A stretch of 64,000 bases of DNA from Entonaema liquescens (GCA_902805475.1 CADCSX010000011.1:1428001-1492000), one strand, 5' to 3'; counted from the first letter of the stretch, positions 1-13,046 are shown. Numbers and translations: made by a program. The notes: generated from the letters alone by a model not told the origin.

Positions 1-88
1 CATACATCAGTATAGTACTATGAGGACTCCGCAAAGCTGCGGGCAACGGGTAGTAATGATAATAGCTCAACAAACCATGAGACGAATC

Positions 89-2167
89 CTATTGCGCCTG
101 TTCGGTCGGAGCCAATTGCTGTATTGGTGGTGGTGGTTGAGCGTAACTTGATGAAGGTCGGCCCCGATATCCTCCTCTAATCCCGCGAAAGCCACGACCT
201 CGGTAGCCTCCACCGTATCCTCGCCCACCTCGAAAATTACCACGATGACTTTCGGTCGTATTTGGCTGCGAGGGGTCGTTGGGTGGTCTATTAGCTGATT
301 TCTCGTTCTTATTGAGGCTATCGTCGTCCTTGTGATCGCTTGGTTGTTGCTCAGCAGAAGACTGCGCAGCGTGATTGCTCCCCCCGCGTCCGCGGCCGCG
401 TCGGCGAATGAATGGCCGTTTGGAACTTTTAGGCTTTCCTTCTACAGAAAACTCAATCTTCTTCACTGGGTCCTCAGCCATGGCGAGGCCCTTCAAGCCA
501 AGCCGGTCCCAATCTTCCTTCGGCGTCGTCCAAGCCTGGAAGACATGTTCCAATTTTTCAAGCTTCCGCACCTCTGGTACCCAGGAACGGACGTATTCCC
601 CATCTTTGTCATAATCGAAAGCTTGTTTTACAGGGTTAAAGATCCGCGCCTCTCCTCGAGGGTCGTTTCCCACCCCGGCAACATACTGCCAGTTGGCCCA
701 GTTCGATGAAACGTCATAATCGACCAATAGCATTTCATACCATTCCGCACCATAGCGCCAGTCTATAGAAAGATGTTTGGCAAGAAAGCTTGCGACGTTC
801 TGACGGGCACGGTTCGACGTATAGCCTGTGTGGAGTAATTCTCTTTGAGAAGCATCGATCAGTCCCATCCCAGTTGTTCCATCAAATACCCTCTGGACTA
901 TCTTGGAAATTTCATCCGCCGACTGCTGTTGACCGTCTGCCATATCCTCATTCTTGGCCGATTTCCATTTGTTAGCATAGTCGTCTCTGAATCCGGATCG
1001 GAGGAAAAGCTTCCCCTTAAACTTCTTAGTGCAGAGCCTCATGTAGTCCCGCCACAGTAATTCGAATCGTATCGCTTTTGTCCCTTCATTTTCTCCGTCA
1101 CCATACCCCTGAGATTCGACCAGCGATTCGTCTTTTCCATCTTCGTATGCTATAAGTTTATCATGTATCTGACGAGCAGTGATACATCCTTGTGCAAGGT
1201 AGGCGGACAGCTTCGTGCTGAAGTCGCTTCCTATGAGCCCATTGCGGGAGCTCTTATACAGATATACACTTCCAGATTTAATCAGGTGATCCAATCTACT
1301 GTGAGCATTGTCCTCTCCACCGCGAAAAGGGTGAGCCGACTTGGCCCCTTCGGGAAAGGGTGGAGCGTTAGACAAAGCTCCCTTGACAGGCCTTAAGAGT
1401 GCTTCTTCGAATTCATTATACGAAGGTGGAATTTCGAAAGGCGATTCTTGGTTGGGAATTGACGACTGATCGATGGGTTTGGGCAAGGTATCTTTTTGAA
1501 GGGGAGACAGGGTCGCCCTAGGTTTCTCCCGCAATGGTTCCATCATTTTTCTGTATGTTGTGAACACGTCTGGGAGATCATCTTCCTTGAGTCTCAAATC
1601 CCGACTATGTGAGTGAGGATTCATCAGTAAATTCCACCTTAAAGACATGATTGTGACTTACTCGTCAATGAAATACTTTTCATCCACCCATTTTCGAAAG
1701 GTTACGCCTAGACTCGAACAACTTTCGGCTATGAGCCTCTCGTCTCGTTTCTCTTCGTAACCTTCTTCCTCTATTGCCCATACTCCTCCGACATTATGCC
1801 CCTTCAGTCGCAAGCCATCAATGAGTGCCTTTAATACACCGTCATACGTCCCTACTCTAATGGTTAAGTCGCTTCCCAGTTTCTCTAGGCTACCTTTCAG
1901 GTTCCAGATCGATTGGGCAATGAACGTAGCCCTGTGCGGCCCACACCTCCAATAGCGTCCAATTTCACTTTTAGCTTCGGGGAAAGGTGATTTACCGCCT
2001 TCCCTCAGAAATCCGGACACCTCAACTTGGTGCGGCAGTAAGACAAAGAGAGGCAATAGATGCGTGAACCCATGCCCCGGTGTAGAAGCAAGATGATGTA
2101 GGATAGGATTGTCAGAGACGCGCAAGTCATGGCGTAAAATGTAGACGAGAACGTTGTTTGACGACAT
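89..2167 (-). CDS. cry: Cryptochrome DASH (photolyase/cryptochrome family)
   Basis: Two exons, complement(89..1604, 1662..2167), joined over a 57-nt intron (GTAAGT...CACATAG); 673 codons. The N-terminal photolyase-type domain starts near residue 5 (VLVYILRHDLRVSDNP). The FAD-binding helical domain carries WRDYMRLC near residue 354, followed by TGYTSNRARQNVAS and IDWRYGAEWYE, all typical of CRY-DASH. From about residue 560 there is a low-complexity tail rich in Arg and Gly (RGRGRGG, GGRGYGGGYRGRGFRG). Known family role: a blue-light flavoprotein with single-strand or looped CPD repair activity and light signalling in fungi. RGG tails also occur on other filamentous fungal CRY-DASH proteins and suggest RNA binding (inference). 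Start chosen at 2167 because the protein begins directly before the conserved first beta strand. Length is normal for the fungal form. Confidence 0.95.
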
Positions 2168-5100
2168 GGCTGATCAGTTAATAAGTATATGAGGCTCGAA
2201 TTAGACAGATAGCCAGAGTCACACTTTGGATATAGGGCTCTTGTTCGATAGGATAAGTGTGACTGCCACAGATACCGGTGAGTCGCAATGGCAAGCGGTT
2301 TTAGCAACGGCTATCTCTTCCACGAACCGGAGCTCTGGTGGAGCTGGCCAAGCTTTGGTGAAATGCGACTACAAATATAAAGAGTGGACGTCTTTGATGG
2401 TTCGTTTGTCCCTGTGCTCTCGTGCAAAGACCGCGGTCAGAAATGCGAGGCGAGGAAGCGGGTGATGACAGGGGCGAATCCAGACTTCAAAGATCGAATT
2501 CCAGATCGAAGCGGCTGAAGGTGATTCAGATCCTCGTGCTCTCGTCGCTTAGGCCGATGTACAACACAGCAAGGCTGACCCACCACCCCTGATGGGACCA
2601 ACCAGGGTGACGGTATCTAGAGTCGAGCTAAAGGCAAACTGGCTTGTCTGAAAATGGCAAAAGCGTCTCCAGATCGGGGAGTCTCACCCTTAAGTTCCAA
2701 GGCGGCGCTAATGTATGGGAGTGGTCCTCTTGATGCAGTGGGTGTTCATGGAAATTATATATCCGAGAAAAGCAGATGTTAAGAATTCTGTTCTGAAGGC
2801 CAACTCGGATTGGGACGAGACTTATCCCACGATACTGGATGTAATTCAACCGAATCGGGCGTCCCCGTGAGCAGGATCCAGGCTATGGTTCCGATTCGTG
2901 TAGGATATATATACGAGTATTGTGGATTTAAAGGGTAAAAGAGAAAGCACAAAGGAGGGCAAGGCAAAGTGAGACTCCCCCTTAGAACTGTGGCAACGTA
3001 GACTTTCGGCCAAGGTTAGGATCATAAGGGTGATACGATACAACTTACAGAATAGGGATATCTGAAGACGACAAGGCATAAGCTTCCTTGAGGTCTAGAC
3101 ATATGACCCTGGACCCAGTCCTCCGAAGAGATGAGCCCGGCAAAGCAAACACGGATGAAGATCGACAGCCCAACAGGTTCAACAGGTTCAACTGGTTCAA
3201 CCGGCCCAACTGGGAGTGAAGGTCATACCGAGGAAGAATATAGCATTTGATTATTACAGGTAAATCCATCTTGCCGGTCATGTCTGCTGGTCTTGCAGAT
3301 CTGGCCACGGTCTTTGGTGTGTTCAGAATCGGGATTGGAAAGAGTGCACGCGCTGGTTGCCATGATGCTCAGAATTGGGTCCGGGGTCAGAGATCGGGAA
3401 CCCGTAAAATAAGATTTTGGGGACTTTAGAGCCAGGGGTCGCTGCTCCGGGACCACTAGGAACGCTTACGTACATTGCGGAGCACATTCTTCTTTGATCG
3501 TATTGGCTAATAGAGTTGGCAGTTGCTGTCGGGAAGAGCGATCTACTCTAGCCTAGGCCTATGTAAGGTACCTAGGGCTCCTAGGCTAGATACATCATTA
3601 AGCACAACTATCTGTAATGTTACTACCTAACGTGCGATACCACCTGAACTGTCTGACTGTACCTACTGTACCTAACCTACCAAGGTTAGGTTAGATTAAG
3701 TTAGGTAAATAAATGTATTTGCGTAAGGCATGATCGCATAACCACATAAAAATCAAAACTTACATGTATGTAGGGTAACTAGGTAACCACCAATACCTGT
3801 ACTTCAAGTTACCTAGGTACCTACCTAATACATCGGTTTAATGACCTAATGAAGACAAAGCATGGTAAAAAAAAAAAAGGTCATATTGAAATATCCATGC
3901 TTTCGTTTAAGAAAGGCATAACGGAGACCCTCAGAGGAGTAAATCATCGGAAATCTACGCAGGAAATAAGATGTTTCTAGACGCCACAGTCTAGACAATC
4001 GTCGACTGTGAACAAAGATCCACATGTTCATGGCCCCCCCTGTCCGTGTCCGCCCCCGCGGCTTATTTGACCGGCTTAAGGTTAACTACACTATTATATG
4101 CTAGAATAACATGTGCTAGGCAACTATTTCCAACTCACCTTAATTTAGAACTCAACCACATCTATTAATACATAAAATCCTTGAAGAATAATTCAATAAT
4201 TAATAATCAAGCTGATCCATCATCCAGGATATGCGGTATTTACTTACCTTGAACATCTTAAGCATGTTAATAGGTATGGTTTTAAAAGATCCTAGTAATA
4301 TATGAGGTATGAAACTTATACACATAAAACATTGGGTTGGGCATTCGACAAGGTACCTACATACTCAAGTTGGTATATATATTTAATTAGTCGTAGACCT
4401 ATATATTTAATTATAGCTTCGTTAACCTATATCATCACTTTTAATTCTTCAGGTATATCATACGATAGCTAACAGAATGCAAATAATGGAGTCCCTATTC
4501 ATTACGAAGGCTTGACTATAACCGGGAAGTTTATATACATGGGATATCTATACGAAAGTGATATGCGATAGGACATGTATACCCTTAGGCGCCTAAGGTG
4601 ACTTTGTATTGTTAGGCATCCCCTAGCACAGTTCAATTGGAAACACAAGTAAGGGGGTAACTTCTTCAGGCCACTCGTTACAAAATCGATTCATCATAGA
4701 TACGCATCCCACAGAACTCACCAAGCGGTGTAGAGAGGAGAAATAATTCGTCGATAGCTTGGCTGAGGATCGGCTATCGTGGCGGAAAGCCATGGCCTGG
4801 TAGATAAACCAACATTAGCTCATTCGTCTACTCCCGGTTGTAGAACCTCGATCGAGGTCCAAAGCTCGCGGAGTTGATATCGACACGTCTTGCTTGGTTG
4901 TCAAGAATAGACGGTGTATGCCAACAGCCTGCTGTGTATACGGCAATTTTCTGATATATGCAAGTACCAGCAGAGTCTGCTGTGCACTTCCTGTGGACGA
5001 TAGGTTGTCTCTAGCGTTAGACTGTACAAGCATTGCGTATACATATTTGTTATTATATTATTGCTTCTCTTTTGTTATTTACTATAGTTCTACCACGTTT

Positions 5101-8100
5101 CTTCGTGTGAGCGTAAAGTTTCCCTCAAGGACTCTCACAGTATCACGAGGTATGTCGTTACGATTCGAGTTAGCCGCACTAGGTCTCGCGCAAAACATCC
5201 ATAATTCGAATGCCATGTGGCACGCTGACCTTCCGGAACAGTCGCTTGGTCACCTAATCGACTAATGATAAGAGTTGTTGTGCGACGAGACGTACAATAA
5301 ATAGATTGTTAGTGACATGGTATCCTAGTCTACGCCGCTTATAATGAGTGGAAGTCATTCGCGATATATCCTATTAATTATACCTAGGTATACTTTCGTT
5401 GATTGCGACGATATAATCATATGGAGCTGGCATCTATGCATCCTTTAGAGTCTAGAATAAGTAGGACCGGATAGAAGCGGTAATGCACAATGGAAGCATC
5501 TCCGGTTAGGACTTGGGGGGAAAGGCTAGACTCTGGGATGAGGCTTTCCTGCAGTGTGTTTCTAGAACGGCCGGTTGCCCCTTGAAACTTTTGTGTCGCT
5601 TTTGTAAATAAATACCTTGGTGTAAATTGTAAATTATCCTAGAGCTTGAAATCTGTAGTGAGGACCATGCTTACCATGGGTCTGGCCAGACTTGCCCCTG
5701 CTAACCTATACGCAACCTGCAGCCTGATGCATCAGTTCTCTGTGAGCCGGTTTACGATCTAGAATATTTAGCACTGAGTCTTACAATCGAGCCATATAAA
5801 GTTTGGCACTTCCGAAAAAGCCGTGTATGCTGTAACGCAACTGATTCGTCACACGACGCACGAGAACCGGAGGGAGGAAGCATTATTCCCTTCGCTAGTG
5901 GACAATACGTAAATTGACCGTTTAGTGGTGTCCATGGCTCTTTGCTACGGAATAGGGCATACACTTGAATGGGAAAGACCTCACTCTCGAGAGAGGGTAA
6001 TGTGATATGGGAGTATGCTACACAGCGTACCCTTAGCATCGTGACTCGCATACTATTGCTTTTCGTTTACATCTGCGGCTCCAGCGCCGATAAAAGAGAG
6101 ACCAGAAGCCAAATATGGCTTGATCAGCCTCAAAGCCACGAATAGTGTACAAATATTTCGGCTTCCATGCAAAGTCCCACGCAAAGTGGTTCGATTCTTG
6201 CAGCGGGAGAACCCGTAATCCTTCAGCCCAAGGTCTCCAGATGAACAGACGTGCATTTTATAGACATAAGACAGACTATTGTGTTTGTTATCTCCTGTAC
6301 CTTAGATAAGATGAGTTTGCACAAATTATCTTCGAGTTTCGGGGGTTGGGTATGGCGCGAGATATAGATCTGTAAGAGTGTAGATACTCTTTAACAACCT
6401 GTTGCCCTCGACTTTTCTGTGGAGGATATTGCGAGCCAAAAGATACCTACCTAGGTAGTTAGGCAATAGTACGTATTAGAAACCGGGAGAAGCCGAAAGC
6501 TGATAGCGGCTAGCGGTACTGAGATGTTATAAGTTGCGTACTGGTAGAGAGTATTGGGAAGTGAACGGAACTCTTCCCGTCGCCGTAGTAAGCGGAGCTC
6601 CACAGTATACCTTATTCAAAAGACGACGAGTTCCGGATTATGGCTCATAGGATTTTCTTGTTCGTTTGATTCGGGGTAGATGAAAGGCTCTCTTGAAAAG
6701 ACGTAAGTCATTAGCCCCAATTGGCAAGGGAGTTTCCCAACACCCATGGCAGAGTATGGCAAGGTTGGTCTTTGGCTAAGAGGTCCTACCCATCCTTTGG
6801 GTGGCAATAAGACTGAAGCGAACCGTCTATCAAGTCTGAGGCCAACGATCTCGCGGATCCTTTGCGCCCGATTAAGCATATGAACAATTGCTTGTATGGA
6901 AAAAAGAGTCACTACAAGGTCATTACCAACTTCGCACTTCCAAGGCCCCTTAACCCCAGACAAGATAACGAAGATTTAGCTTTGGGGATGGGATATAGCA
7001 GTTTTTAAAATTTAAAGACACAATACTGCGCCTCATGAATAGCTTGGTAGGTATAGAGAGATTAGGAGAGTAGAAGTGAAGAGTGAAGAGTGAAGAGTGA
7101 AGAGTGTGAAGATAGGGAAAACATAGGGGGGATCTGTCGCGTTTCGATTAGATCACGTCGCTAAATTCTTCCATAATATTCACAAGACATTTTAACTTTA
7201 TACCAAAGACATTCATTAGACTAACTAGAAGGACATTACTATGACGTCTTTAGGGTTACAACGCGTAGTGCAAAGTGTGGTGCAATTGAGGCTAATCAGT
7301 CACGGCTTTTCCGTGGGTGTTTGATAAAAAGTATCGCGTTGATTGAATCTGTTAAACACGGTTTACTAACTTACATGTATGTATCGCGTTCACCGAGAGG
7401 TCTCCGACGGGATACTTGGCTACTATCGATTAGCCCCTTTCCCTCGAATGGTTATAGGTTGTGGCGCAGTAGAATGCACTAGCGTACCATTGTAGCCATA
7501 GGTTGTACTATGGTACTATGGTAGCTAACCCAAGTTTTGGTACACCTGTAACGCTGGCTGCCCTGGATGCGTTGGAAGAGCTGGATAAGCGCTTTATGTT
7601 AGTGCACTAACTTTGTGCTTACCCTTTTACCATTTTAAAGTAGGGAGTTTCTTAGGTAAAACTTAAAATATCGGAAGCTCGGAGTTTTTGTCATAACAGA
7701 ACAGTTGGAAACCCCTAGGAACCCGAAGCAACGGTGAGTTCTAATTGAGGACTCCAATTGGCAAGGACCCCCTGTAAAAATAACCCCCAAGAACCCTGAA
7801 CATACACGAGCACCAGCCATCGACGTCCCAGTTGTCCGTGGGATTTTCCTAGGTCTTCCTAGGTTTACTTTAGGGATCACAATGTAACTCTGCTTGCATC
7901 TATGGGCGCCTCCGGGTTCACTTCCGCCTCCAACTTTTTTTTGATGAGGCTGAATCAATCCGATTAAATCATTAAACCATTAAATCATTACATCCTGGTT
8001 CTTCAACGTCAACTCCTCTAATCCATCTCATAATACGATCAAAACATGACCTAGTTCATCATTAATTCATCTTTAGGCATAATCCATTTGCCCCCTGCCT

Positions 8101-8460
8101 TACGCAGCATTTGTTAGGCCGTCATTGGGCCTTTTGTATTGGCCGAGTCTCATCCCACTGAAGTGACCGGCTGACTTTTACGCGCGCGAGGGACATTTTG
8201 TACCCTCCGCCTTTTTCAACTCGACGAGACCCTGACCAAACCCGCCATCTGGGGTCTCGCATTAACCTTTCGCCACTGACGGCCCGCGTCTTAATTCTTT
8301 TTCCAACGGAAACTAAGGAGCTTACTTTTCTTGGCTGGGACTCGGTAGTTTCTCGTCTGGGCTAGCTAGCTATCGTCTTACGCTTGAAGCATAACCTTTT
8401 GGAATTCAAGACGATCTATCTTACCTCATACTGAGAGCTTCGGCTCTCACTTCACTTAAA
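2168..8460. other. Gene-poor intergenic region, 6.3 kb
   Basis: No coding sequence is recognised. It holds many short TACCTAGGTA-like palindromes (3541-3840, 5380, 6450), a GTTCAAC-type imperfect tandem repeat near 3171-3215, an A-run at 3867 and a GAAGAGT tandem tract near 7073-7111. The few open frames over 100 codons (4894-5265 plus, 6616-6963 minus, 7635-7958 minus) resemble nothing I know and are at the size expected by chance. The last 400 bases are CT- and C-rich and are probably the promoter and 5' leader of the gene starting at 8461. Confidence 0.6.
7073..7111. repeat. GAAGAGT tandem repeat
   Basis: About five copies of a 7-8 base unit (GTGAAGA) in direct tandem, inside a gene-poor gap. 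Simple sequence; no function suggested. Confidence 0.85.
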
Positions 8461-10451
8461 ATGGCGCCTATTCTAAACCCTAGGTCTGGGCTTAGGGCGC
8501 GGGGTAGTCAACTGTCTGGAGGTGCGATTGCTGGTGCGGTAATCGGCTGTGTTTTCGGAGGCAGCCTGTTACTTATAGTTCTGGGCTTTCTCTACTTTCG
8601 GTACAGGCGGAAGTTGAGAGAGGCGGAGGAAGACGGAATATCACCTGGTGGGCGCTCCACAGCTAGTCGGAATAGGACTATATTCAACTTGGGTGGTTTC
8701 CTGCCTGGACAAACCCCTGCCGCACAGCCAGATCATCCCCCTTCTACGAAAGATGAACTCGAGAGAATCGGCCCAGGCTTCAGCGACGGCTCTGAGTTCC
8801 AACAGACACAACCTGCCGTTTATGGACACGGTTTTGTGAGCAGTCATGAATCCTATCACGTACCTCACGACTTTGGTCGATCACCTCTACCCCCGGGCGT
8901 CGACTTTTCTATGCCTCCTCAACCTGAAGCTTTTCCAACTACCAACGGCCTTACCGCTAATCTGCCTTCTGAGAATGCTGTTACGGGATACGAAGCAGCC
9001 AATTCTAGTTATTATGACCCTAGGATCTCGATGGGCTCAAATACTGAGCAAGAAGCGATACCGCCGTCTAGACAAATGACAGAGCTTTACGAGGCCCAGC
9101 TCAGAGATTCTAGAGAACGGCGAAGGAGCGGTTCTCTGACTAGTCGAATTTGGAACAGCATCAAGAGGAAGCGTTCCACGCATTCTTCAGCTCATGGTAC
9201 CAGCAGCCCTCACTATTCGACATCTCAGCAGTACTTTTCTACCTCGCCAGTCGCTAGTCCAATCAGTATGAAACCACAATCTGGGCTAGAGACTGCAGAA
9301 GGAGCTAGTACTCGTGTAAAAGCTCCTGAGAATCGATTTTTGAAGAGCCCGGCGAAATTACCGAAGGAGCAGGTATCTCGAGCACTTCTGTAGGCGGAGA
9401 ATGGTCAGAAAAAGATCAGCAACACAAGAGGCAGAAACAAGGAGACTCTCAATATGACGTATACCCTCTTCGGACTAGCTCAACGATACGAGAAACCACT
9501 GAGAGGAATCCTGAGCTACCTTCAGACGCCCTCAGAGGTCCGGACTCCGCCGATCGGTTACCTCACTCAGCTCAGCCACAATCCGAGACCCGGCCTCAAG
9601 AACGTCTTATGAGCCCGGACATCCCGGAGCCTATGGAGCTGGACGACACACTTGATGCTACTCATAGACCCTCTGTCTTCCGCACTTCACACTCACCTCC
9701 TCTCCAGCCGGAATCATTTGTGTCACCGATGTCTATCATGCATCCCTCCAACCCTACCGAGAAAGCTGCTTATACTCACTACCAAATGGAGAACTCAGCG
9801 TCTCCTCCGACCTTCCCTACTTCACCTCCTGCCATCGTCACAGACCAGACGGCGCAAGAAAACTCTGCAAATACTCTTCATGGTCCTCAAGATGATGTCG
9901 ACGTCGAGAGTTTCCTAGATATTCCCAGCGATGACGAACCTCGTCTATCCGGCGATTCATACGACTACACGACCACGCCGGGGCAAAGCTCTACGGATCC
10001 CTCCATGGGAAGGACGCCGGATACGAGACTCACGGTATCTCCATCACCGTATCCAAACATAAATGAACATGTCAAGATGGAGCCAGAGTCGAGTTCGTCG
10101 CCGGAGGTCTCCAAGATCCCTTCTCCACACTCATCTGGCCATGTTTGCGAGGAGTGCGGCCGTTATTTTGATCAGGTCCACAAACTTAACCATCATAAGC
10201 GTTATCATGACCGTAAACACGAGTGCCCTTATGAAGGGTGCGATAAGAAATTTGGCACTAAGACACACCTCGATCGTCATATTAACGATAAGCATGAGAA
10301 GTCGAAAGCCTATCATTGCATAGAGCCAACATGTCCATACTTCAAAGGAAGGAAAGCCTTCCCGAGAAAAGATAATTGGAGACGACATATGATCAAAAAG
10401 CACGGGGCGTTGCCTAACGACCTCGAGGTGATGGACGAGTCGATGGGATGA
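8461..10451 (+). CDS. Putative membrane-anchored C2H2 zinc-finger protein
   Basis: Model join(8461..9265, 9346..10451), 636 aa. The first part starts MAPILNPRSG and has one strong hydrophobic segment at about residues 21-46 (GGAIAGAVIGCVFGGSLLLI), followed by basic residues (RYRRK), so the rest should be cytosolic. A long Ser/Pro-rich disordered region follows. The C-terminus has three C2H2 fingers at about residues 530-625 (CEECGRYFDQVHKLNHHKRYH; a C-x4-C finger; a third longer finger ending HMIKKH). The frame changes between 9330 and 9393. An 80-nt intron (GTATGA at 9266, TTTTGAAG ending 9345) restores it, but its branch site is weak. The downstream frame is open from 9330 and has no Met until 9609, which favours one protein. 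Alternatives: two genes, the second starting at 9609, or a sequence error. No family name recognised. Confidence 0.6.
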
Positions 10452-11912
10452 TCCTCGACAAATATCTACGGTTCTTGGTTGCTTGCTGATAAGAGCAAGT
10501 GCACACTGCCGTATGCCCACCTCCAAGATGCGTATCAACGCTACAGTTGATTTCATGATATCATCGGTGATATTCCTGCGGAGTCGACGTCGCTTAACGT
10601 CACCCTAGGCCTAATCATTCGGCTTCTTAAATCTTACGAACCGCGCTTACTGGATCTGGATATGCTATTACTGGTTTACATGGCATGGGATCTGAAGGCT
10701 TCCAATTAACAGCCAAAAAAGTTTAGATTTCATTAACTTGGATTTCAATACGCTCGTTTGCATATATTGGGAATATATTTTGGTAATATCATTAGGGCAT
10801 ATGGGATCTAGCGGATTCGGGATCGACCCTATTTCTGGGTTGGCCATTGTAACAAAGCAACGGCGCTACGGATTTCTCTCGTCGGATGTATATTTCATAT
10901 ATGGCACGGGCTAAGCTCCCATGAATGTTGTCAAAATGACCAAGAGCGAAACGGTTGGAAGCTCTCATGCAGTCTACAATGCGAATTCTATCTGTGCTTA
11001 CCAGTCTTGTTATTACCTGGGTTTCGATTCCAGTGTTGCCTGCTTTCTAACTCATTTTAGCCGACCTTGCAACTGTTGTTTAGTAGCCATATTCAGATGT
11101 CAATTCAGCGGATGGGTCAACCTGAGTACTAATACTAAGTATAGCGGAGAGATATCTATAATAGGGTTGACTTATCCTCCGAGGTATTACAGCCTTACTT
11201 AAGACCCCGATGTCTACAGGATACCACTTGTTTCGACTAGTATTGGCATTCCCAGGAAGAAAAAGAGAATCATTCTGTGCTCTCTTTTTATTTTTGATAG
11301 ACATCGCCAAGGAAAGGCTAAGCTTCAGACAAGAGTCCAAACTCCAGGATATGACGATACCTTCCGGCGATTGTGGGGTTCGGACAGGGATGTCGGCGCC
11401 CTCAGAACGGTCACAACCCTTGCCGCGAAACACGGAGAAGTTGAATCGTCTCCCAATACGGTGTCAGAGTCGCCCATTTTCCCAGATAGTTATCGTCGAA
11501 GCTGATACTCCAGAGCGGTAAACGTCAATTTGGATCTTCGGACCCCTTCTTGGCGCCCTTCTAGATTACTTGGCTTGCGAACAGGTGCACTAGGAAATGG
11601 CAAGGCTAGGTTTACATGCGATTTGTCGGTTGGGGACCCGCGATGGTTGTTTGATCTCCGCGACCCTAGAAGGGAGTAATATGAGCATTTACACATAAGA
11701 CTACGTTCAATGTCTGCGAAACGTGAATGGGGTTCTTCTTCTTCTCTTCTTTTACATTTCTTTCGCCTCTAAGCTCTTGACGGGCCTTATTTCGATAACT
11801 ACACGTATCTCCTTTCCTTCTCTAGGCCCGGATTTGCCTATCTCTTCTTCTTTTCTTGCCTGTTAATTACTATTATTAATAATTTCCTCTAATACATACC
11901 TAAGTAACCAAG
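10452..11912. other. Intergenic region, no gene seen
   Basis: About 1.5 kb between two plus-strand genes. Overlapping open frames on both strands at 10921-11520 have no recognisable content. The last 200 bases (11720-11912) are pyrimidine-rich (TTCTTCTTCTCTTCTTTTAC), as expected for a fungal promoter and leader of the secreted-protein gene. Confidence 0.6.
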
Positions 11913-13043
11913 ATGTTGACCATCCGCTCGTTATCGCTGCTGCTTGCCCTCGGGGCTCTCTCCTTCGTCGACGCAGCACCGCAGAACAGAGGAAACAGGG
12001 GAGGCAGAAACAGGAATGGTCAGGGGACGTCTAGAGGTGGAGGACAGAGGCAGAAGCAAACTTCAGCTTTTCAGCAAGCGCAGCAGATACCGCAGGGTGT
12101 GTCGACGGCAACGGACGGAAGCACTATCTTGGATATGACGGCTAACGTGAAGTATGTCTACCTATATTATACTCACCTAAACCAATAGAAATTACCCAGA
12201 CACTAACATAACCTCAGCGGCCTCCCCCTACGCTTCAAAGTCTCCGCCCCCGCCGACCAATTCACCGCGGACTCGGGCGTCGACGGTGGCGCCCAAGAGG
12301 CCGGCACAGCCGGGGACCTCGGTCTAAACGTCCTCCTGCACGGCGACGGCGGGCAGTCCTTCTTCGACTTCCCGAACCAAGCCGTGCAGAACGGGCTCGC
12401 GGGCGTCGCCGTGCTAGCCCCTGACCCAAACCTCTTCTGGGGCGGCGGCTCCGGGCTCGACCGCACCGACGGCGTCGCCCACGCGCAAGCCGTCGCGGAC
12501 CTCGTCGCAGACGTCATGCCGCAGGTCCTCGCCTTCAACGCCAGCCGCGTGAGCTTCACCGGCGTGTCCGGCGGCTCCCTGCTGCTCAGCGGCTTCCTGA
12601 TGCCGGGCCACATGGCGCAGTTCGCCGGCGCCGGCAAGGAGTCCCAAGTGCTGCTCAACTGCGGCGGGTTGGAGCCGCAGGTCGACGTCGCCGACGCCGA
12701 CGCCGCCGCCCTGGCGACCACGCGCGTGCACTTCCAGAGCACCCAGCAGGAACTCGCGCTGCTCCAGCCCGCGATCCCCGCCGCGATCCAGGCGTACGAG
12801 AAGATCGCCGCGGCGCAGGGCCTCGACGCGGCTGCCGTCGGCGCCTTGCACACGGTGGATAACTCGCCCGACGGGGGCCACTGCGAGTTCGACGAGCAGG
12901 ACTTCGTGAGCGGCGTGCAGCTCATGGCCGATTCGTTCTCGGCGATTGTCCAGGGCGGCGATGGGAACTTGGCGGGGACGAATGTTAATGTGCTGAACCC
13001 CGTTGTCGGGAACGAGGACTTGGCGTTCTCGGGGGCGGCGTGA
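11913..13043 (+). CDS. Secreted protein with alpha/beta-hydrolase-like GxSGG site
   Basis: Model join(11913..12151, 12218..13043), 354 aa, with a 66-nt intron (GTATGT, branch CACTAACA, CCTCAG). The first 22 residues are a clear signal peptide (MLTIRSLSLLLALGALSFVDAA). A Gly/Arg/Asn-rich linker (GNRGGRNRNGQ) follows, then a globular domain with LLHGDGGQSFFDF (oxyanion-type HGDGG) and TGVSGGSLLLSG (nucleophile-elbow-like GxSGG). NSPDGGHCEFDEQDF may supply a His. This matches a family of secreted ascomycete proteins that databases often call 'cyclin-like F-box', a name with no support in the sequence. Enzyme activity and substrate are unknown. Exon 2 is strikingly GC-rich, with C or G at nearly all third positions, unlike exon 1 and the neighbours. 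Confidence 0.8.
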
Positions 13044-13046
13044 GGA

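Noticed and set aside
3171..3215. GTTCAAC repeat and other GGTTCGA-like strings as tRNA B boxes
   Set aside because: No acceptor, D or anticodon stems can be folded around them; only 51472-51570 gives a full tRNA.
4894..5265. Plus-strand open frame of 123 codons
   Set aside because: No recognisable motif, no intron logic, Cys/Tyr-rich random-looking composition, in a gene-poor gap where frames of this size occur by chance.
5752..6963. Three minus-strand open frames that might be one gene (99, 67 and 115 codons)
   Set aside because: They are in different frames, no good splice sites join them, and none resembles a known family.
12203..12925. Long minus-strand frame of 240 codons opposite the secreted protein gene
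   Set aside because: Shadow of the GC-rich exon on the plus strand; high GC removes stops in other frames.
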